DNA of 64,000 nucleotides. Source: Edaphobacter lichenicola (GTDB lineage: Bacteria > Acidobacteriota > Terriglobia > Terriglobales > Acidobacteriaceae). The translations under genes and the position numbers were made by a program. The notes beneath the pieces were generated by a model. That model made no database searches and was not told the origin of the DNA. It saw only the letters and a list, made by a program, of their open reading frames with translations. Below, one piece after another: positions 26,168 to 34,998 of the stretch. The first letter of the stretch is position 1; every line of letters begins with the position of its first letter. Where the stretch lies: contig NZ_CP073696.1 in the NCBI RefSeq assembly GCF_025264645.1, positions 3,472,001-3,536,000 of the forward strand, read 5' to 3'.

Positions 26168-26986
26168 GTGACTGATTCGTTCGACGCACCCGGCGTCTCA
26201 GCGTCTCTCGCCGGCACTCCCTTCGCAGGCCGCCTGCAACATCTCGCGACCGTAGACTCCACTAACCTCCTGGCTCTTGCTGCCGCACAAGCAGGCGCTC
26301 CTCATGGCAGCGTCTGGATCGCAGACGAGCAGACCGCAGGACGAGGACGCGGCGGCCACGGATGGCACTCCACCGCAGGCGATGGCCTCTACGTCAGCGT
26401 TCTCCTCCGCCCACAAATTGCACTAGCCGACGCTCTCTGGCTTTCGCTGGCGACTGGCCTCGCTGCACAGTCAGCCATCGCAACGATGACAGGCCTCAAA
26501 CTCGACATCCGCTGGCCAAACGATCTTCTGATCGGCGAAAAAAAGGTTGGCGGCATTCTCGTAGAAACCTCCACCCCCGCCTCACAATCAGACACACCCG
26601 CGATACTGCGATACGCCGTTATCGGCGTCGGCATCAACGTAAACCATCACAGCTTTCCTCCAGAACTCGAAACACTCGCCACCTCGTTGCATTGCGAGAG
26701 CAGTAAACATTGGCCAAGGGAGCATCTGCTGATCGAGTTCTTGCGAGCACTGGAGCAGCAGGTAGCACAACTCGAAGCAGAGTTACGCGGGCAGTCCACA
26801 GGTGCCACGCTATTAGATCGATTCGCTGCCTCCTCAACCTGGGTCCGCGGTAAACGCGTTCGTGTCGACGAGACCGGCGGCTATACTGGCGTGACGACTG
26901 GGCTCGATCCACGCGGCTTTCTGCTCGTGGCTGGCGACGACGGAGTCTTGCACACCGTAATCTCAGGCGGCGTTCGGTCGTATTGA
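26168..26986 (+). CDS. birA: biotin--protein ligase, catalytic type without DNA-binding domain
   Basis: 272 residues. Activates biotin with ATP and attaches it to carboxylase carrier Lys. Visible: TVDSTNLLAL (substrate loop), DEQTAGRGRGGHGWHS (adenylate loop; the family's second basic residue is His here), GLYVSVLLRP, DIRWPNDLLIGEKKVGGILV and GVGINVNH. No N-terminal HTH, so it is a group I enzyme that does not repress biotin genes. GTG start, 8 bases after nadC. The C-terminal SH3-like domain is present (WVRGKRVRVDETGGYTGVTT). Confidence 0.95.
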   Translation: MTDSFDAPGVSASLAGTPFAGRLQHLATVDSTNLLALAAAQAGAPHGSVWIADEQTAGRGRGGHGWHSTAGDGLYVSVLLRPQIALADALWLSLATGLAAQSAIATMTGLKLDIRWPNDLLIGEKKVGGILVETSTPASQSDTPAILRYAVIGVGINVNHHSFPPELETLATSLHCESSKHWPREHLLIEFLRALEQQVAQLEAELRGQSTGATLLDRFAASSTWVRGKRVRVDETGGYTGVTTGLDPRGFLLVAGDDGVLHTVISGGVRSY

Positions 26987-27011
26987 CCAAAAAATAGTGG
27001 GAGATAGCGCA

Positions 27012-27833
27012 ATGCTACTGGCGATGGATGTCGGCAATACCAACACGGTCCTCGGACTCTACCGTCTGGCGAACGACGCGGCCAACCCAGCCACCGGACC
27101 AGAGCTGGTATCGAACTGGCGAATCACCACACCATCCTCAAAACAGACTAGCGATGAGTTCGGAATTCTGCTGAGAAATCTGTTTTCACTCAAAGGCCTG
27201 GAGATTGGCGTGGTCGACGGAATTGCAATCTCCTCCGTAGTCCCCCCCTTGGACTCGACACTGCGGCAGGTCTGCGAGCTCTACTTCCACATCAAGCCAG
27301 TGTTCATCGAACCCGGCGTGAAGACAGGCATTCCTGTTTTGACAGACAATCCCGCAGAGCTCGGCGCCGATCGAATCGTCAACTGCGTCGCAGCGTTTGA
27401 GCGCTTCGGTGGCCCTTGCATCGTAGTTGACATGGGCACCGCGACCACCTTCGACGTTCTCTCGAAGAAGGGAGAATTTCTCGGCGGCGCAATCGCCCCG
27501 GGCCTGGGCATCTCAGCCGACGCACTCTTCTCCCGTGCCGCTCGCCTGCCGCGAATCGACATCAAAAAGCCCGCCAAGGTCATTGGAACCGGCACCGTCG
27601 ACAACATCCAGATCGGTCTCTACTACGGCTACATCGGACTCGTCGACGGAATCCTGGAACGGATGATCGCAGAGATGGGACCCGAGACGAAAACCGTCGC
27701 CACCGGCGGCTTGGCAAGACTGATCGCCGGCGGCTCAAAGTACATCGGAGCCGTTGACGAAATGCTCACCCTTACCGGCCTCCGCCTCATCTACGAGCGC
27801 AATCTGGACAAACACAGAAAGCGCGGAGCCTGA
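27012..27833 (+). CDS. coaX: type III pantothenate kinase
   Basis: 273 residues. First step of coenzyme A synthesis, ASKHA fold. MLLAMDVGNTNTVLGLY carries the phosphate-1 motif; ELGADRIVNCVAAF (pantothenate site with Asp/Arg), IVVDMGTATTFDVL (phosphate-2), and EFLGGAIAPGLGISADALF follow. The ATG at 27012 has GGGAG eight bases upstream, preferred over a GTG at 26997. It follows birA by 25 bases, a common gene order, and is co-transcribed. Confidence 0.97.
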   Translation: MLLAMDVGNTNTVLGLYRLANDAANPATGPELVSNWRITTPSSKQTSDEFGILLRNLFSLKGLEIGVVDGIAISSVVPPLDSTLRQVCELYFHIKPVFIEPGVKTGIPVLTDNPAELGADRIVNCVAAFERFGGPCIVVDMGTATTFDVLSKKGEFLGGAIAPGLGISADALFSRAARLPRIDIKKPAKVIGTGTVDNIQIGLYYGYIGLVDGILERMIAEMGPETKTVATGGLARLIAGGSKYIGAVDEMLTLTGLRLIYERNLDKHRKRGA

Positions 27834-27889
27834 CTCACGCAGCACGATTTAGGCACGCTCCAGCCCTTGGGATTAAGCTGTAAGAGCGG

Positions 27890-28600
27890 ATGCAGAATTA
27901 CTTCAACTATTTTACGGAGATCGAGGAGCGGTTTCAGCAGCGGCGCGGCTCGCTGTTGATGTTATCCACCTTGGATTGGGCACTCATCGAGACCTGGCGC
28001 GAGGCCGGAGTTCCCCTCGAAGCAGTACTGCGCGGCATCGACAATGCCTTCGACAAGCATGACGCAAAAGCACTTCGTTCCTCCAGCAGAACACGCAAGG
28101 TAAATGGCCTCGCCTGGTGCGCGCAGAGCGTAATGGAGGCCGTAGAGCAGGCAATGGAGGCCTCGATCGGCGCCGCACCAGCTACAGAAAACATCGAGAG
28201 CGGCTTCGAGACCGAGCGTGTAGCAAAATTCCTGGAAGAAAACGCAGTAGCCATCGAAGCGGCAATACTACATGCCCCAGCGGACGCGACAGCTTCCGAC
28301 GTCGCCGCACGTTTGAGATCTCTGGCGCTCGGTCTTCGCACCGAGCCCGCACACTCTCTGGAAGACCTGGACCGAACACTCAGCGTCCTCGAGGAAAAGC
28401 TATTTGCAGCCCTCATGACAGCATCACCAGAGGAAGAGTTGGTTGCATTGCGTGAGCAAGCAGCACGAGAGCTAGCGCCGTATCGCGGCAAGATGCAAGC
28501 CGTGCAGATCAAACAGGCGCAGCAGCAATTTCTGCAAAAACGAATGCTGGAAGCACGCAGACTACCGCGGCTCAGCCTCTTCTACATGAGCCACGAATGA
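27890..28600 (+). CDS. unknown helical protein coupled to rlmD
   Basis: 236 residues, soluble, mostly helical. The N-terminal block MQNYFNYFTEIEERFQQRRG and MLSTLDWALIETWREAGVPL resembles a conserved acidobacterial family of unknown role. A Glu/Ala-rich helix and a C-terminal coiled-coil-like stretch (GKMQAVQIKQAQQQFLQKRM) follow. Its TGA overlaps the rlmD ATG by four bases, implying translational coupling. I propose no function. Confidence 0.82.
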   Translation: MQNYFNYFTEIEERFQQRRGSLLMLSTLDWALIETWREAGVPLEAVLRGIDNAFDKHDAKALRSSSRTRKVNGLAWCAQSVMEAVEQAMEASIGAAPATENIESGFETERVAKFLEENAVAIEAAILHAPADATASDVAARLRSLALGLRTEPAHSLEDLDRTLSVLEEKLFAALMTASPEEELVALREQAARELAPYRGKMQAVQIKQAQQQFLQKRMLEARRLPRLSLFYMSHE

Positions 28601-29898
28601 AGCTACAAATCGAAAAAATGGTGTACGGAGGAGCAGGTCTAGCCCATCCCACCGAGGGCGAGGCGGGCGCAGTCTTCGTGCCGTTCACCCTGCCGGGCGA
28701 GCTGGTCGAAGCTCGCTTTATAGAAAAGAAAAGCGACCACGATGAGGCTTCGCTCCTGAACGTACTAACCGCCTCCAAAGATCGCACCGACCCAGGATGC
28801 AAACACTTCGGCGAGTGTGGCGGATGTCACTACCAACACGCAAAGTACCCCGCTCAAGTGAACATAAAAACTGCGATCCTGCAAGACGCCATGGAGCATG
28901 TTGGGCTAACAGCACTGCCAAAGATACAGCCTCACACCGGCGAACAATGGGGCTACCGAAACCGCACGCGGTTGCGAGTCGAAGAGATCGAAGGCACGCT
29001 GAAAGTCGGTTACAACCGCCGCGGCTCCAACCAGTTTCTTGCGATTCAAGAGTGCCCCATCATAGCTCCCCTTCTATGGCGCGCCGCTGCGATTCTGTTG
29101 CGCGTCGCAGCAGACAACTCAACTTCCGGACGATGGGCCCAAACCATATCTGAGGTCGAGTTCTTCACCACAGCCGACGAAAAGAAGCTGCAGATGTCTG
29201 TCTTCGTCCAAAAAAAGAGTCAAACCGGTTTCGCCGATTTTTGCGAACACATGAAAGAAGAGATACCGGAGTTAACCGGAGCTGGTTCTCTCCTCGCATC
29301 GCCCAAAAGCCCACAAAGACAGATGCAGAAAGCGCGTCCCCTCGAAGATTGGGGTGCAAAGGGGCTGAGCTACCAAGCCGCACACGAAGACTACTGGGTC
29401 GGCCGCGGCAGTTTCTTTCAGGTAAACCGCTTTCTCGTTGAAGAACTGATCGCGATCGTGACAAAAGGGCATCAGGGCAAACTGGCCTGGGATTTATACG
29501 CAGGAGTAGGACTCTTTTCAAAGCAGTTGGCAAAAGAGTTCCAGCAAATCGTGGCCGTCGAAGCTGCCGGAAGCGACCTCACAAACTCATTTCGCGGATC
29601 AGGCAAGCGTGCGGTGGAAGCGACAGCGGTTGAATTTCTACGCAACGCAGTCGTGCAGCGAGAGCGACCCGAACTTATAGTGATAGATCCCCCACGCGCA
29701 GGCGTAGGACCGGAGGTCTGCTCGTTCCTGGCGCGAATTGCAGCACCTGAAATCATCTACGTCTCCTGCGATCCAATAACGTTAGCCCGCGATCTAAAGA
29801 TGCTGGTGGACGCTGGCTACAACATCGTCGAACTCCACTTCGTAGACCTGTTTCCTCAGACGTTTCACTTGGAGACGGTAGTAATTTTACGCAGATGA
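28597..29898 (+). CDS. rlmD: 23S rRNA (uracil-C5)-methyltransferase, RlmD/TrmA family
   Basis: 433 residues. SAM-dependent C5 methylation of uracil in rRNA (RlmD) or tRNA (TrmA); I prefer RlmD because of the TRAM-like N-terminus and the iron-sulphur motif C68-x5-C74-x2-C77 (PGCKHFGECGGCHYQH) plus ECP further on. SAM site DLYAGVGLFSKQLA, then DPPRAGVGPEV and YVSCDPITLARD with the catalytic Cys. In these families specificity cannot be fixed from sequence alone. Overlaps the upstream unknown gene by four bases. Confidence 0.9.
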   Translation: MKLQIEKMVYGGAGLAHPTEGEAGAVFVPFTLPGELVEARFIEKKSDHDEASLLNVLTASKDRTDPGCKHFGECGGCHYQHAKYPAQVNIKTAILQDAMEHVGLTALPKIQPHTGEQWGYRNRTRLRVEEIEGTLKVGYNRRGSNQFLAIQECPIIAPLLWRAAAILLRVAADNSTSGRWAQTISEVEFFTTADEKKLQMSVFVQKKSQTGFADFCEHMKEEIPELTGAGSLLASPKSPQRQMQKARPLEDWGAKGLSYQAAHEDYWVGRGSFFQVNRFLVEELIAIVTKGHQGKLAWDLYAGVGLFSKQLAKEFQQIVAVEAAGSDLTNSFRGSGKRAVEATAVEFLRNAVVQRERPELIVIDPPRAGVGPEVCSFLARIAAPEIIYVSCDPITLARDLKMLVDAGYNIVELHFVDLFPQTFHLETVVILRR

Positions 29899-29931
29899 TC
29901 ACGGACACATTTGTGGTGAAATGATAGACGA

Positions 29932-32787
29932 GTGCGGTCCGCAGGCAGAGATTTGAAGACCGAAAAAGCGAACGCGCCGAACCCTGATCTTTGGCCGAAG
30001 GCGGTTGCACGCATCCCGGCACTCGAGTTCCGCCGCGCTCCTCTACTAGCAACCGTGTGCTGGTTTGCGCTGGGTGAAGTAATTGCACACAACCATCCCC
30101 CCATACTCATTCTCATCATTTCGATAGCGCTTCTGTGTTTGCTGACGCTTGCCGCACTGCGGTGGTCGGTAAGAATCGCAATCGTGCCTCTCGCAGCAGT
30201 CTGGATGGCAACAGGCATCTGGTGCTCGGAGATACAATCGATCCCTCCGACACAGCACGCGCTGGCAGCGTATGCCGACGGCCTAAGCCGACAAGTGCGC
30301 GGCCGCATCGTGCGTGTACGCGAATTGCCTGCCCAGCAAGAAGACTCCGATCACGATAAAGAAGCCGGCTGGTGGCCCGAAAAAGAAGAGGCAGACGAAG
30401 CCGCCGCAATCGGCGCGCTCTCAATCGACGTCCAGGTCGACTCAGTCGAAGAGGTAACGCCCGACATCTCGCGGATGGTCCCCGAAACCGGTGGCGTCCG
30501 CATGAACATCATCGCCGACAAGCCGCCAAAGACTGACGCAACAGGAACCGCAGATGCAACACCTCCACTCACAGCACTCAGACCGCTACCAACCGTGAAG
30601 TGCGGCGACATCGTCGAAGCGCCGATGAGGTTGAAACTCGCCGAACGCTATCGCGACCCGGGAGCGTGGCAGTATGCCGACTATCTTCTCGCGCAGGGGA
30701 TCGGCGCTCACGCCAGCGTGCGTGCCTCGAAGGTGATGATCCTCGACAAAACAGACTCAGCGCTATCTACCCAAACCGATCCGGCGGCGCAGTGGCAGTG
30801 CAAAGTCTCTTCGGCGCAGAGCTGGGCCTCTGGACGCGTGCTCGGCTATGTTCATTCCAAGACGAATCGCAGATTACCTAAAGTAATGCGGCTCAGCTCA
30901 GATGACGCCGGGATGCTCAACGCCATGCTCTTCGGCGACCGCGCCGGACTGAACAAGTCGCAGCGCATCGGATTCGAGCGGACAGGTTCGTTTCATCTTT
31001 TTGTTGTTTCGGGAATGCACGTAGGCCTCCTCGCTGGCATCGTGTTCTGGCTGGCCAGAAGACTCAAACTGCACGAATGGCTCGCAACTCTGCTGACCAT
31101 CGGCCTCACCTTCGGTTATGCGGTGCTCACAGGGTTTGGTGCTCCCGTGCAACGCGCGCTCTTCATGACGGTGATCTTCTTACTCGCACGTCTGTTGTCG
31201 CGGGACCGCAACGTCTTGAACGCGTTAGGAGCAGCCGCCCTCGGAGTGCTGGTCTGGTCTCCCGCGGCATTATTTGAAGCCAGTTTTCAGATGACGTTCC
31301 TGGCAATCATCGCGATCGGCGGCATTGCTGTCCCTCTCGCGGAGCGCAGCTTTTTACCCTACGCTCACGCAGCAAAAGACCTCGAAGACAGGTGGATCGA
31401 TGGAACTCTTCCACCTCGCGTCGCACAGTTTCGCCTGATGCTCCGACTCTGGAGTGAGGCCATCGCAAACGCGCTCGGCAACTGGGCAGAAAAGCTACTG
31501 CCGTTATTAACGCGCTGGAGCCTTTGGGCGCTGGAGTTGGCGCTGATCGGTGCTATCGCTGAGATGGTGATGGTATTGCCAATGGCAGTCTACTTTCACC
31601 GCGCAACGATGTTCGCCGTCCCCGCCAATATGTTGAGCGTGCCGTTGGTTGCGGTTCTTGCTCCTACGGCTGTCGTCACATTTTGTGCATCGCTCATCAG
31701 CCCTTGGTTAGCAATGGTGCCGGGTGCCGGGACCGCACTCTTGCTGCACGGAGTCACCGGGATCATCGGCCGCGTGAGCGCCGTGCATGCAGCAGACCTT
31801 CGCGTTCCTGCGCCGACGATATGGATCGCATTGGCCGCCGTTCCGGGCTGGGCGTTCTGCTGCTGGTTCGTACGCAAGTCGCGCGGTTGGTCATGGGCTG
31901 CAGTTATTGCCATGCCGTTGATCGCCCTGGCAGTACTCTGGCCGGAACGAGCAGCAGTATCGCCGGGCATGATGGAGGTGACCGCTATCGACGTAGGACA
32001 GGGCGATTCCATCTTTATCGTTGGCCCGGACGGATCAACGATGTTAATCGATGCAGGCGGACCGGTTGGCGGAGTGACCGAGGCCGCTGAAGCAACCAGC
32101 CGCTTCGACATAGGTGAAGAAGTCGTGTCGCCGTATCTCTGGTCTCGCAGATTTCGCCGGCTCGACACACTCGTCCTCAGCCACGCGCACAGCGACCACA
32201 TGGGCGGAATGCCTGCGGTGATGCGAAACTTCAGGCCTCGCGAGCTCTGGGTCAGTATCGATCCCAATTCAGACGCTTATCGTGCCCTCCTGTCGGAAGC
32301 AAAGAGCTTCGGAGTCGTAGTGCGTCACTTCTATGCTGGTGACAAGGTGACGTGGGGCGGAACCCAAATAACGATCCTCGCCCCGGAGAGCGGTTACACC
32401 AATCCCCACGAGCCAGTGAACAACGACTCGCTGGTGATGAGAATGCAATACGGCGACGCCTCGGTCCTGCTTGAAGGCGACGCAGAAGCTCCCAGCGAAC
32501 GCGCGATGATAGCTAATGGACGCGTAGCGGCCGTCACTCTGCTCAAGGTTGGACACCACGGAAGCCGCACCTCAACAACGCAGGAGTTCCTGAACGCCGC
32601 CGCTCCAAGGGACGCAGTGATGTCCGTAGGCAAGGGGAATACATTTGGTCACCCCCGCTTCGAAGTCATCGAACGAATCGCAGAAGCACGTACTAAGCTG
32701 TACCGAACAGACGAGTTTGGCCTGACTACATTTTTGTTGGGACGGGATGGCCGAATCCGTGAGATTCTCGATGCGTCTAATCAGTGA
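29932..32787 (+). CDS. comEC: ComEC/Rec2 DNA-uptake channel
   Basis: 951 residues, inner-membrane channel for single-stranded DNA in natural transformation. Order: N-terminal hydrophobic and DUF4131-like region; the Competence domain with FHLFVVSGMHVGLLAGIVFW and about ten spans; then a metallo-beta-lactamase-fold domain from ~670 (EVTAIDVGQGDSIFIVGPDG, LSHAHSDHMGGM, VGHHGSRTSTT). The full HxHxDH metal motif is present, as in ComEC proteins with a possible nuclease role. GTG start at 29932 with a 33-base gap after rlmD. A Glu/Asp-rich stretch near residues 140-190 is an insertion. No comEA or other competence gene in the window. Confidence 0.95.
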   Translation: MRSAGRDLKTEKANAPNPDLWPKAVARIPALEFRRAPLLATVCWFALGEVIAHNHPPILILIISIALLCLLTLAALRWSVRIAIVPLAAVWMATGIWCSEIQSIPPTQHALAAYADGLSRQVRGRIVRVRELPAQQEDSDHDKEAGWWPEKEEADEAAAIGALSIDVQVDSVEEVTPDISRMVPETGGVRMNIIADKPPKTDATGTADATPPLTALRPLPTVKCGDIVEAPMRLKLAERYRDPGAWQYADYLLAQGIGAHASVRASKVMILDKTDSALSTQTDPAAQWQCKVSSAQSWASGRVLGYVHSKTNRRLPKVMRLSSDDAGMLNAMLFGDRAGLNKSQRIGFERTGSFHLFVVSGMHVGLLAGIVFWLARRLKLHEWLATLLTIGLTFGYAVLTGFGAPVQRALFMTVIFLLARLLSRDRNVLNALGAAALGVLVWSPAALFEASFQMTFLAIIAIGGIAVPLAERSFLPYAHAAKDLEDRWIDGTLPPRVAQFRLMLRLWSEAIANALGNWAEKLLPLLTRWSLWALELALIGAIAEMVMVLPMAVYFHRATMFAVPANMLSVPLVAVLAPTAVVTFCASLISPWLAMVPGAGTALLLHGVTGIIGRVSAVHAADLRVPAPTIWIALAAVPGWAFCCWFVRKSRGWSWAAVIAMPLIALAVLWPERAAVSPGMMEVTAIDVGQGDSIFIVGPDGSTMLIDAGGPVGGVTEAAEATSRFDIGEEVVSPYLWSRRFRRLDTLVLSHAHSDHMGGMPAVMRNFRPRELWVSIDPNSDAYRALLSEAKSFGVVVRHFYAGDKVTWGGTQITILAPESGYTNPHEPVNNDSLVMRMQYGDASVLLEGDAEAPSERAMIANGRVAAVTLLKVGHHGSRTSTTQEFLNAAAPRDAVMSVGKGNTFGHPRFEVIERIAEARTKLYRTDEFGLTTFLLGRDGRIREILDASNQ

Positions 32788-32813
32788 GTAGTTAACTTGA
32801 TCGGAGGGTTTCG

Positions 32814-33092
32814 ATGGAGTTGAACGAAGAGACGAATGCAGAGGCCGTCACAGTCAGCGCAGAAGAGCGTGCCGAAGAGCAAAAACTGATTCGCCGGCTG
32901 CAGATGATGATGAATATGGTGATGCAGGTGATCGCCCAGGACGGCTCGTTGACCGTCGACGATGCGTCTCAGATGATTGCGGACAGCAGAAAGGCTGCTC
33001 TGGCCATGTTCCCAGGAAAAGAGCTCGCCTATGACCTGATCTGGCGGCCACGCTTCCAACGCCTTATGCGCGAGCGCTTTCGAATTATGTAA
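32814..33092 (+). CDS. small charged protein, unknown
   Basis: 92 residues, acidic N-terminal half (NEETNAEAVTVSAEERAEEQ), a Met-rich amphipathic helix (LIRRLQMMMNMVMQVIAQDG) and a basic C-terminus (RPRFQRLMRERFRIM). GGAGG lies six bases upstream of the ATG. 26 bases after comEC, so probably co-transcribed. No family recognised. Confidence 0.75.
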   Translation: MELNEETNAEAVTVSAEERAEEQKLIRRLQMMMNMVMQVIAQDGSLTVDDASQMIADSRKAALAMFPGKELAYDLIWRPRFQRLMRERFRIM

Positions 33093-33146
33093 CTTATGTA
33101 GTTGCAAATAGCATGAGAATGCTCCTGCTGGTACGCTGGAAGAATC

Positions 33147-33656
33147 ATGCGCATACGGCTTGCTACGGAGAATGATCTTCCGGCCCTGATGGAACTGCTG
33201 CGTCGGGTAGTTCCTCTGATGCGTGCCGCCGGCAATCTGCAGTGGGACGAAACTTATCCGAACGAAACCGTGTTCCAACGCGACATCGATCTCGGACAAC
33301 TATGGGTAGCCGAAGTAGACGCTGGCATCGCGGGCGTCGCCGCTGTCACCACGGATCAGGAGCCTGATTACGCTCAAGTAGGTTGGAATATAGAGGAGCC
33401 TGCGGTGGTCGTGCACCGGCTCGCGGTCGATCCTGCATTTCGTGGGCTCGGGGCGGCCGGAGCCCTGATGCAAAAGGCGGAGGAGGTCGCGGTCGAGCGC
33501 GCCATCACCGTACTCCGCGTCGACACCAATACGCAAAACGAGGCAACTCAGCGTCTCTTCCCAAAGCTCGGCTATCAACTCGCCGGAGAGATCAGTCTGG
33601 CCTTCCGACCGGGTTTGCGTTTCCTCTGCTATGAAAAGCGTCTCACCACAACTTAA
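33147..33656 (+). CDS. GNAT family N-acetyltransferase
   Basis: 169 residues. Opens with MRIRLATENDLPALMELLRR, the typical GNAT entry strand and helix. The acetyl-CoA site is HRLAVDPAFRGLGAAGALMQ (R-x-x-G-x-G/A), followed by AITVLRVDTNTQNEATQRLF and PKLGYQLAGEI. Substrate unknown. Fifty-four bases after the small charged gene. Confidence 0.92.
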   Translation: MRIRLATENDLPALMELLRRVVPLMRAAGNLQWDETYPNETVFQRDIDLGQLWVAEVDAGIAGVAAVTTDQEPDYAQVGWNIEEPAVVVHRLAVDPAFRGLGAAGALMQKAEEVAVERAITVLRVDTNTQNEATQRLFPKLGYQLAGEISLAFRPGLRFLCYEKRLTTT

Positions 33657-33783
33657 TCAGCCAATACATACCGCAAAAAGCTACATCCCGCTCGACATCG
33701 CAAGTATCACTCATCTCAAGGGGGTAAAATTCCCCGAAACCTACTGAAGGGTTCACATCGTTTTGAAAGAAGGAGTAACTGTG

Positions 33784-34974
33784 ATGCTACGACGTCTCTT
33801 CGTTGCACGACTGTGGCTGGTGATGATAACGCTTGCCCTGACACCTGTCGTTGGACGCGCACTGGACAACGGTTTGGCAAAGACGCCTCCGATGGGATGG
33901 AACAGTTGGAACAAGTTCGCATGTAAGGGACTCAACGAGAAGGTCGTGCGCGAAACCGCAGACGCGATGGTGGCCAACGGAATGAAGGACGCCGGCTACC
34001 AGTTCGTCATCCTCGACGACTGCTGGCAGACCAGCCGCGACGCCAATGGCAACATTCTCGCCGACGCCGAGCGGTTCCCCTCCGGCATCAAAGCGCTCGC
34101 GGACTACATTCACAGCAAAGGCATGAAGTTCGGTCTCTACTCCGATGCAGGCGCGCAAACCTGCGCCAAGCGTCCAGGAAGCATCGGCCATGAGTATCAG
34201 GACGCGAAGCAGTACGCGGACTGGGGCGTCGACTACCTTAAGGAAGACTGGTGCAACACGCTGCCAAACCAGAACAGCGAGTCCTCCTACACCCTAATGC
34301 GCGACGCATTGGCCGCGTCTGGTCGACCGATCGTCTTCAGCATCTGCGAGTGGGGATCAACCAAACCCTGGCTCTGGGCCGGTCCAGTCGGAAATCTTTG
34401 GCGCTCAACCGGAGATATTCAGGACTGCTGGGACTGCAAAAAAACCTGGGGCGGCAACGGAGTCGTGCAGATCATCGATCTGATGAGCGGCCTCGAAACC
34501 TACGCTGGCCCGGGCCACTGGAACGATCCCGACATGCTTGAAGTAGGCAACGGCGGCATGACAAAGGAGGAGAATCGCGCACACTTCAGCATGTGGGCGA
34601 TGTTCGCTGCACCCCTGCTGGCTGGCAACGACGTCTCGAACATGTCCGCAGACACAAAGGAAATACTCCTGAACAAAGAAGTAATCGCAATCGACCAGGA
34701 CGCGCTCGGCCAACAGGCACGCAGAGTAAAGAAGACCGGAGATCTCGAGATCTGGTCCAAGCAGCTACAGGATGGGGGTCGAGCCGTGGCCTTACTGAAC
34801 CGTGGCCCAGCGGCGACAAAGATCTCCGTCTCGTGGACCGACATCGGCTATCCCGACGGCCTCTCGGCTTCAGTGCGAGATCTATGGAACGCAAAGGACA
34901 TTGGCAAACAAAGCGGAACCTACTCCGCCGAAGTCCCAAGTCATGGCGTAGTGATGCTAAAGGTAAAACCGTAA
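33784..34974 (+). CDS. secreted alpha-galactosidase, GH27
   Basis: 396 residues. Signal peptide (LWLVMITLALTPVVGRA), then a TIM barrel: LAKTPPMGWNSWNKFACKGL, YQFVILDDCWQTSRD, GLYSDAGAQTCAKRPGS, YLKEDWCN with the predicted nucleophile D155, and WRSTGDIQDCW with acid/base D211. A beta-sandwich C-terminal domain follows (VAGNDVS replaced here by LAGNDVSNMSADTKEI, then DLEIWSKQLQ). Cuts terminal alpha-galactose from glycans. Pairs of Cys match the family disulphides. GAAGGAG lies upstream; ATG 33784 or GTG 33781 are both acceptable. Confidence 0.95.
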   Translation: MLRRLFVARLWLVMITLALTPVVGRALDNGLAKTPPMGWNSWNKFACKGLNEKVVRETADAMVANGMKDAGYQFVILDDCWQTSRDANGNILADAERFPSGIKALADYIHSKGMKFGLYSDAGAQTCAKRPGSIGHEYQDAKQYADWGVDYLKEDWCNTLPNQNSESSYTLMRDALAASGRPIVFSICEWGSTKPWLWAGPVGNLWRSTGDIQDCWDCKKTWGGNGVVQIIDLMSGLETYAGPGHWNDPDMLEVGNGGMTKEENRAHFSMWAMFAAPLLAGNDVSNMSADTKEILLNKEVIAIDQDALGQQARRVKKTGDLEIWSKQLQDGGRAVALLNRGPAATKISVSWTDIGYPDGLSASVRDLWNAKDIGKQSGTYSAEVPSHGVVMLKVKP

Positions 34975-34998
34975 CGTCACCGCGCAAGAACGCGAGTC

